Source: an uncultured Clostridia bacterium
GTDB taxonomy: Bacteria > Bacillota > Clostridia > RUG12999
Length of the DNA: 13,367 bases
Assembly: GCA_949739095.1 (NCBI GenBank)
Contig: CATIYX010000387.1
Span: 1 to 13,367, forward strand
Direction: 5' to 3'
In this document: positions 8,845 to 13,367 of the stretch, one piece after another
Numbering within the stretch: position 1 is the stretch's first letter
How the letters are laid out: every line of letters begins with the position of its first letter
Program-made: the position numbers and the translations under genes
The notes under the pieces: generated by a model
What the model was told of the DNA's origin: nothing
Databases searched by the model: none
Seen by the model: only the letters and a program-made list of their open reading frames with translations

Positions 8845-11800
8845 CTATTTTATAATAGGTACCAACCAGATTTTTGCTGCATCTGCCGCAGTGATTTCAT
8901 TTAAGCGGACAGCCGGTTGTCCGTCCTCACCTGCATTTGGGTTCACGGACGCGCCGGAAAGACCGAAATCGTCCTCGATAATCAGCGCCAGCGTCTTACC
9001 ATCGCCCAGCATGCAAAGCCCTTCTGCTTTTTCTGCTGTCCAGCCCATTGCACGCAGATTTACCGCTTCCGTCTTTGTCATATAGGTCATCGTGCCGGAG
9101 AGTGCGGCAGGGTCTGCTGTATATTCTAGTTCTTTACCGTTATAGGTAATGCCTGTGATGTCGGTTGCGTTGGCGAGGTCTGCACGGTAGACAATGTTGG
9201 AGAGTGTTCCGTCTGCCAGTTCACCCTGTTCAATCACCAGCAGCGTGCCCTCGTCCAATGCGTAGATATCACCCAGTTTGCAGTTTTTTGGTGATTTATA
9301 AGCGCTCACGTCTACAGGATAGGCAAACATTTTGGTTTCGCCCGTCTGGGGGTCAAGCTCCAGAATACGGACGAATGTCGCGGTTTTGCTGGTTTCGCCT
9401 TCGATGTCTAAAACGCTTTGCAGCGATGCATAAATCTTGCCGGACGGGGAGATGGTTAGCCCTTCAAAACCGCGGTTTGCGATACGGTATTTTAAAATTT
9501 CCGGCAGTCCATTGCCTGGCGCATATTTTTGAAGAAGCGTTCCGTCTGCGCTGAACTTTGCGATAAACGGACCATATTCATCCGCCAGCCAGAAGTTGCC
9601 TTCCGCGTCTACGGCGATGCCTTCGGGGTCAAACCCTTCCGCGTCCGGTTCAATTTCTTGTAAATTCATGTCCAGTGCTGTTTCGCCGGTCGCGCCGAGG
9701 TCGCCTGCCGGCAGCGGCAGCCCTGTCAGGGGCGTGCCGTCTGTATTTTTCAGTGTGATGGAATCTTCCACCACAGCTTCGCCATTTTTGATGGTGATGA
9801 TACCGATAGAAGGTGTGAAATCCGGTACAGGGAAAATTTTTGCTGCGTCATAGTTATTAGCAAGTACCGCATCCTCTGGTACATCTAAGCTGGGACCGCG
9901 GTCTGTTGCACCATAGAACTGCGGATTGCCCTCTGCATCATAGCCTTTAAAGGTGATGGCGGAGCCAAACCCTGTTTTCAGTCCGTCTGCAAAATAGCCC
10001 TCCGCGCTGCCTGCAAAGTTGGTATACAGCGCGGAATTCACGGTAACAGGATAGATTTGTGCAGCAGATTCCATTTTATCCAGTGCGCGCATCAGAATGG
10101 TTGCTGTTTCTGCACGAGTTAAGGTATCCGCCGGACGCAAGCCTGTTTCGTCGCCTGTAATCAGACCTGCCGCTACCAGCTTCTGGGCTGCTTCGCGTGC
10201 ATAGGCGGAAACGTTTGTGCTGTCCGCAAAGTCAGACAGGTCGGCGGAATCGGTGAGTGCAACATTTTCAGAGCCTAAGAAACGATAGAGCATATCTATC
10301 ATTTGCTCCCGCGTCAGTGCAGTATCCGGTTGGAAATCCCAATTACCGCTGCCAATGATAGCGTTTCCTTCGCCCCATGCTTTTGGTACGTCATACCAGT
10401 TGCCTTCCGTTGCCGCATCGGTTTTACCGCCCTGTGCACGGTAGAGCATGGTGATAAGCTCCGCACCGGTTACGGTATCCTCCGGCGAAAACAGAGATTG
10501 CGATTTTCCCACAATCAAGCCGGTGTCATAAGCGCTGTTCACCGCGTCAAAATACCAGGCATCTGTTGCCACATCGGTAAATGGCGATGATTTGATTTCC
10601 GCGCTGGTGACGTTGGTAAAGCTTCTGTTTTCTTTTGTTAATACAAAATCATAGGTTTCTGTTTCCGAGCTGCTGTTCATGCCGCGCGGACCATGTGCGC
10701 CGCCGCCCATTCCCTCAGGGCGTTGCATACCTTCTGGGAATTCCATGCCTTCCTGTGGTTGCCTTCCTTCAGGACGTTGCATACCATCCGGACGCTGCAT
10801 GCCTTCCTGTGGTTGCATTCCCTCAGGGCGCTGCATACCTTCGGGACGACTCATGCCATCCGGACGCTGGAAACCTTCAGGTGGTTCCATCCCTTCGGGT
10901 GGTGTCATACCATCCGGACGACCCATGCCGCCCATACCGTTTGGTCTACCCGGGAAGCCTGTGTTTGTTGCGGTGCCGCCGTGGTGCATTTGTGTGCCGC
11001 CGGAATAGGAAGAAATGTTAGTGTAAAGTCCATCCGATTCATCGCCCACAATGGTTCCGCCTATGTAGACATGGTAGGTACCCTCCGCAAGCTGCGCATT
11101 GCTGAAGGAGATATAAGAATAACTAAACGGAAAATCATAGGCAAAAACCGGATTGCCGTTTGTATCAGTAATGCAAATTAAGTCATCTGTTGCTTCGGTG
11201 AATTGCAGGAACATGTAGAGCTGTGCCGAATCTGTATCAAGTTCATCATACATATTGCCTGCGCCCACTACGGTACCACCGTTAATGGTAGTCGCCAGCT
11301 CCGCATCCAGACCGCTGTCCGGACTCTGTGTGCTCGCAAGCGCAATAACGGTACCGCCGTTAATTGTCATATAGCCGTTGGAATCAATGCCATCGCCTTC
11401 GGGACCAACGGCATGGCAGTAGATATATCCGCCGTTGATGGTGATATGTGCCACATAGTCTTCACTGCCGTTAATTGGGTCATCCTGACTTTCCACATAA
11501 AGTGTGCCGCCATTGATGGTAAAGTGTTTGTTTTTTACCTCAATACCCTCATTGTCGCCAACGACATGGAGTGTGCCGCTACCGTCAATGAGCAGGGAAA
11601 CGTTGGAACTGATTGCACCATCATGTTTTACAGAATCCTCTTCTGTCACACGGGTGTGTGAACCGGTTACTTTGTTTTCTGTGCCGTCCGCCAGTAAAAT
11701 GGATACGTCGGCTTCGCCTACAGTTGCCGGTTCACTTGCCGAATAAACCATGATTGCCGGTGCGGTGCGGCAGGTGATGTCCATACCGTCTAAAATCAGC

Positions 11801-12126
11801 GTCACCGCGTCATTTTCGCCCGCGCGGACGGCAATCTGCGTATCCGTCATGGTGCCGCTGATACGATAGTCGCCCGCCTGCGTGATGGTAACAACGGTGT
11901 TTTCTACATTTTTGAGGTCCTCGGATACGTCTTCATGCGTTTCTGTCCGTTTGGTCGCATAAACTGCGGCGGACGCGTCCTGCGAAATTGCCGCACCATC
12001 CACGGTGATGCCTGCTTCCGATAAGACAATAGACGTCTGGTCTTCCGCTGAGCCGACTGCCGGAATGAATGTCAACGCCAGGCATAGCGTAAGCAGAAAG
12101 CCCAATGTTCTTTTTGTTAGATTCAT
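8845..12126 (-). CDS. Surface fusion protein: Cthe_2159-like carbohydrate-binding domain, hexapeptide repeats, SLH triplet, phytase-like domain
   Basis: The start is placed at ATG 12126 (GGGAGG 8 bases upstream), not the longer in-frame ATG at 12159, because a signal peptide follows at once (likely cut after GSA at 27). The product is 1093 residues. About 30-375 resembles the Cthe_2159 carbohydrate-binding family, a beta-helix studied for polygalacturonate and cellulose binding: four TINGG rungs and DGIDSNG (245-251). Residues 402-473 are twelve hexapeptide repeats. About 515-685 are three SLH repeats (motif positions TGAE, TREQ, TRAE). About 700-1093 matches the esterase-like phytase family: FDPEG (832-836) with a following WLADEYG, and EDDFG (1051-1055) near the end. 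This family is a beta-propeller type thought to act on phosphate or other esters. Inferred role: a wall-anchored protein that binds plant or host glycan and presents a phosphoesterase. It has its own promoter and converges on the upstream operon. Domain calls are by eye; enzyme activity is not shown. Confidence 0.88.
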   Translation of the reverse strand: MNLTKRTLGFLLTLCLALTFIPAVGSAEDQTSIVLSEAGITVDGAAISQDASAAVYATKRTETHEDVSEDLKNVENTVVTITQAGDYRISGTMTDTQIAVRAGENDAVTLILDGMDITCRTAPAIMVYSASEPATVGEADVSILLADGTENKVTGSHTRVTEEDSVKHDGAISSNVSLLIDGSGTLHVVGDNEGIEVKNKHFTINGGTLYVESQDDPINGSEDYVAHITINGGYIYCHAVGPEGDGIDSNGYMTINGGTVIALASTQSPDSGLDAELATTINGGTVVGAGNMYDELDTDSAQLYMFLQFTEATDDLICITDTNGNPVFAYDFPFSYSYISFSNAQLAEGTYHVYIGGTIVGDESDGLYTNISSYSGGTQMHHGGTATNTGFPGRPNGMGGMGRPDGMTPPEGMEPPEGFQRPDGMSRPEGMQRPEGMQPQEGMQRPDGMQRPEGRQPQEGMEFPEGMQRPEGMGGGAHGPRGMNSSSETETYDFVLTKENRSFTNVTSAEIKSSPFTDVATDAWYFDAVNSAYDTGLIVGKSQSLFSPEDTVTGAELITMLYRAQGGKTDAATEGNWYDVPKAWGEGNAIIGSGNWDFQPDTALTREQMIDMLYRFLGSENVALTDSADLSDFADSTNVSAYAREAAQKLVAAGLITGDETGLRPADTLTRAETATILMRALDKMESAAQIYPVTVNSALYTNFAGSAEGYFADGLKTGFGSAITFKGYDAEGNPQFYGATDRGPSLDVPEDAVLANNYDAAKIFPVPDFTPSIGIITIKNGEAVVEDSITLKNTDGTPLTGLPLPAGDLGATGETALDMNLQEIEPDAEGFDPEGIAVDAEGNFWLADEYGPFIAKFSADGTLLQKYAPGNGLPEILKYRIANRGFEGLTISPSGKIYASLQSVLDIEGETSKTATFVRILELDPQTGETKMFAYPVDVSAYKSPKNCKLGDIYALDEGTLLVIEQGELADGTLSNIVYRADLANATDITGITYNGKELEYTADPAALSGTMTYMTKTEAVNLRAMGWTAEKAEGLCMLGDGKTLALIIEDDFGLSGASVNPNAGEDGQPAVRLNEITAADAAKIWLVPIIK
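10708..10923 (-). repeat. Twelve tandem 18-bp units encoding hexapeptides of the form x-R/P-P-E/D-G-M
   Basis: The tract is exactly 216 bp, 12 units of 18 bp in register with the reading frame. Reading along the protein, the units are GRPDGM, TPPEGM, EPPEGF, QRPDGM, SRPEGM, QRPEGM, QPQEGM, QRPDGM, QRPEGR, QPQEGM, EFPEGM, QRPEGM. Two units are identical at all 18 bases (10744-10761 and 10798-10815), 54 bp apart, which suggests duplication of a three-unit block. A further diverged unit (GRPNGM) lies just outside. The tract links the carbohydrate-binding domain to the SLH repeats and is likely an extended, unfolded spacer. Confidence 0.92.
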
Positions 12127-12134
12127 AAATAATA

Positions 12135-12140
12135 CCTCCC
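12135..12140 (-). promoter_or_regulatory. Ribosome binding site of the minus-strand fusion gene
   Basis: GGGAGG on the minus strand sits 8 bases before ATG 12126. It selects this start over the ATG at 12159, which lies upstream of the site. Confidence 0.8.
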
Positions 12141-12215
12141 GTTTGTGATAGCTGCACATTTTGTCGCGAAAGGGACAATGCCCGGAAAATTTGCACAGCA
12201 GGTCTTTCTGCGTAT

Positions 12216-12244
12216 ATTATAATATGAATCTGCAATACAATCAA
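12216..12244 (-). promoter_or_regulatory. Sigma-A type promoter for the minus-strand fusion gene
   Basis: On the minus strand, TTGATT (12244-12239) and a perfect TATAAT (12221-12216) are separated by 17 bases. Transcription would start near 12209, giving a leader of about 80 bases before ATG 12126. Confidence 0.65.
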
Positions 12245-12294
12245 GATGAATCACCAAACTTTCATCAAATTATCACATTCAGACATTCATGAAA

Positions 12295-12363
12295 CCAAAA
12301 TCACGAAAATTGTCTGTTCAGATGCCATTTTGACCCATGGTTTTGTATTGACAATGATTTTGG
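12295..12363. repeat. Spaced inverted repeat around the plus-strand promoter
   Basis: CCAAAATCA (12295-12303) and its exact reverse complement TGATTTTGG (12355-12363) are 51 bases apart. The right arm lies inside the -35/-10 spacer of the promoter at 12348-12377. The arms could be operator half-sites for a looping or paired regulator, but nine A+T-rich bases can match by chance. Confidence 0.3.
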
Positions 12364-12377
12364 CGTTTTGCTAAAAT
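12348..12377 (+). promoter_or_regulatory. Sigma-A type promoter for the GH3 gene
   Basis: A perfect TTGACA (12348-12353) and TAAAAT (12372-12377, one base from TATAAT) are separated by 18 bases. The expected transcription start near 12384 gives a leader of about 70 bases that begins shortly before the hairpin at 12396. Confidence 0.7.
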
Positions 12378-12395
12378 AAATTAAAATGAAAGAAA

Positions 12396-12420
12396 GTCAG
12401 GCAGCAGTAGGCTGTCTGGC
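12396..12420 (+). other. Leader hairpin upstream of the GH3 gene
   Basis: GTCAGGCAGC, a five-base loop AGTAG, and GCTGTCTGGC form a 10-bp RNA stem with two G-U pairs. It sits about 12 bases after the predicted transcription start and 13 bases before the ribosome binding site. No T-run follows, so it is not a terminator. It could protect the 5' end of the message or be a binding site for a regulator. Confidence 0.55.
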
Positions 12421-12433
12421 AACATCCAATTTA

Positions 12434-12440
12434 GAGGAGG
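12434..12440 (+). promoter_or_regulatory. Ribosome binding site of the GH3 gene, with unusual spacing
   Basis: GAGGAGG lies 12 bases before ATG 12453, which is long, and only 2 bases before an out-of-frame ATG at 12443. A weaker GGAAAGAG at 12445-12452 directly precedes the true start. The GH3 frame is fixed by homology, so ATG 12453 is kept. Confidence 0.6.
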
Positions 12441-12452
12441 AAATGGAAAGAG

Positions 12453-13367
12453 ATGAAAAGAGAAAATCAATGTATTAATGGAATGATTGAAAAAATGTCG
12501 CTGGAGCAAAAAATCGGCGCGCTGCTGACGTTGGGGTTTTGCGGCACTACGCCGCGGCAGCATATTTATGACGCGATTTTAAAATATCACTGCGGTGGTC
12601 TTCGGCTCACGCCCAGCTCACGGCTGTTCGGCAGCTATGTAGACCCTAAAACGGGTAAAAATGTAGTAAACGTGGTAGACACGAAAGGATATAAAGCGGG
12701 CGTCAATCCGCCGGCAGTCACACCATCGGAATACCGTGACATTCTGGCGGAATTGCAGGAAGTGGCACAAAGCCGTCCGCTGGGATTGCCGCTACACTTC
12801 TCCTTTGACCAGGAGGGCGGCACCAGCGCAGACTACCGGTTCGGCGGCGTGAACATTTTCCCCAAACCCATGGGACTCCGCGCCACCGGCGACCCCAAGC
12901 TGGCATATGAAACAGCGAAAGCGGTTTCGCAGCAAAGCCTTGCGGTGGGTTTTAACTGGATGCATTCGCCGGTTCTGGACGTGAACAACGAGCCGAACAA
13001 TCCCGAAATCTATACCCGCGCTTATTCGGACGACGCGGAGGAAATTGCGGCATATGCGGAGCAATCCTGCCGTGGTTTTAAGGAAACTGGCATGATTGCT
13101 ACCGGGAAACATTTTCCCGGGCGCGGTGCATCAGCACAGGATGCACATTTTTCTATTCCGCAAATAGACGCTGATTGGGATACCTTGTGGAACAGAGAAC
13201 TGCTGCCCTACCGTCGGTTGATTGAAAAAGGACTGCTCCCCTCCATCATGATTGCGCACTCCATCTTCCCGGCATTAGACCCTGACAACGTGGCAACGGT
13301 ATCGCCCAAGATTTTGCAGGGGCTGTTGCGGGAGAAAATGGGATTTGAAGGCGTTATCACCACCGAC
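12453..13367 (+). CDS. Glycoside hydrolase family 3, NagZ-like beta-N-acetylhexosaminidase, 3'-truncated
   Basis: The frame is open from ATG 12453 to the window end (305 codons, no stop). There is no signal peptide, so the enzyme should be cytoplasmic. Family features: an N-terminal MSLEQKIG helix, DQEGG (119-123), a GATGKHFPG-type strand with KHFPGRG (219-225), and Asp230-x-His232. In NagZ enzymes the equivalent Asp-His pair acts as the acid/base, and Lys-His before FPG contacts the sugar. The final visible residues, GFEGVITTD, match the segment that ends in the nucleophile, so Asp305 at the window edge is the likely catalytic base. The usual KHFPGHG is KHFPGRG here. Expected reaction: removal of terminal N-acetylglucosamine (or a related beta-linked sugar) from wall fragments or imported glycans. 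Another GH3 specificity is possible because the C-terminal part is missing. It has its own promoter and is divergent from the fusion gene. Confidence 0.88.
   Translation, partial: MKRENQCINGMIEKMSLEQKIGALLTLGFCGTTPRQHIYDAILKYHCGGLRLTPSSRLFGSYVDPKTGKNVVNVVDTKGYKAGVNPPAVTPSEYRDILAELQEVAQSRPLGLPLHFSFDQEGGTSADYRFGGVNIFPKPMGLRATGDPKLAYETAKAVSQQSLAVGFNWMHSPVLDVNNEPNNPEIYTRAYSDDAEEIAAYAEQSCRGFKETGMIATGKHFPGRGASAQDAHFSIPQIDADWDTLWNRELLPYRRLIEKGLLPSIMIAHSIFPALDPDNVATVSPKILQGLLREKMGFEGVITTD

Larger units (their letters stand above)
12127..12452. other. Divergent intergenic region
   Basis: This 326-base A+T-rich stretch separates the minus-strand fusion gene from the GH3 gene. It holds a promoter on each strand, a ribosome binding site for each gene, a leader hairpin on the GH3 side and a spaced inverted repeat around the plus-strand promoter. 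I see no small gene and no structured RNA of a known riboswitch class. Confidence 0.75.

Noticed and set aside
8756..9085. Plus-strand ORF starting inside the terminator stem
   Set aside because: It overlaps the well-supported end of the minus-strand phytase-like domain, has no ribosome binding site and no recognisable protein features.
10708..10923. Possible CRISPR-like array
   Set aside because: Units of 18 bp are contiguous with no spacers and stay in frame with a coding sequence.
10635..11181. Three overlapping plus-strand open frames, some Cys-rich and repetitive
   Set aside because: They lie opposite the hexapeptide tract. The 18-bp period keeps all frames open and creates apparent repeats. 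The minus-strand frame has a signal peptide, domains and a ribosome binding site.
12443..12478. Short ORF from ATG 12443 next to the GAGGAGG site
   Set aside because: It encodes only 11 residues, is out of frame with GH3 and sits 2 bases from the ribosome binding site, too close for efficient initiation. A leader peptide role cannot be excluded but has no support.

Overview
The window looks like a chromosomal piece of an anaerobic Gram-positive bacterium of the Bacillota, most likely class Clostridia. The evidence is three proteins with S-layer homology (SLH) triplets, strong AGGAGG-type ribosome binding sites, short lysine-rich signal peptides, and domain families (atrophied bacterial Ig, Cthe_2159-like, F5/8 type C) that are common in gut and plant-fibre clostridia. 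No mobile element, RNA gene or CRISPR array was seen. The species cannot be named from this sequence alone.

Layout. Positions 1-8686 (+ strand) hold three tightly spaced genes that read as one operon: the 3' part of a large modular surface protein (three F5/8C carbohydrate-binding-like domains, four Ig-like domains, C-terminal SLH triplet); a secreted protein with an N-terminal SLH triplet and a long unassigned beta-rich C-terminus; and a secreted or lipid-anchored right-handed beta-helix protein of the pectate-lyase superfamily type. A hairpin terminator at 8755-8800 ends the operon and can also serve the convergent gene.

Positions 8845-12126 (- strand) encode one 1093-residue surface protein joining a Cthe_2159-like carbohydrate-binding beta-helix, twelve exact-length hexapeptide repeats, an SLH triplet and a C-terminal esterase-like phytase domain. 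The 326-base divergent intergenic region (12127-12452) carries a recognisable promoter on each strand and a strong hairpin in the leader of the next gene. Positions 12453-13367 (+ strand) are the 5' part of a cytoplasmic NagZ-like glycoside hydrolase family 3 gene. The window stops on the codon of its probable catalytic aspartate.

Working model (inference): the region is a cell-surface glycan-handling locus. SLH proteins fixed to the cell-wall polymer would bind carbohydrate (F5/8C, Cthe_2159-like) and hold it near a beta-helix lyase or hydrolase and a phytase-like phosphoesterase. The cytoplasmic GH3 enzyme could trim imported or recycled amino sugars. The least explained parts are the C-terminus of the second gene, the four-part fusion on the minus strand, and the leader hairpin before the GH3 gene.
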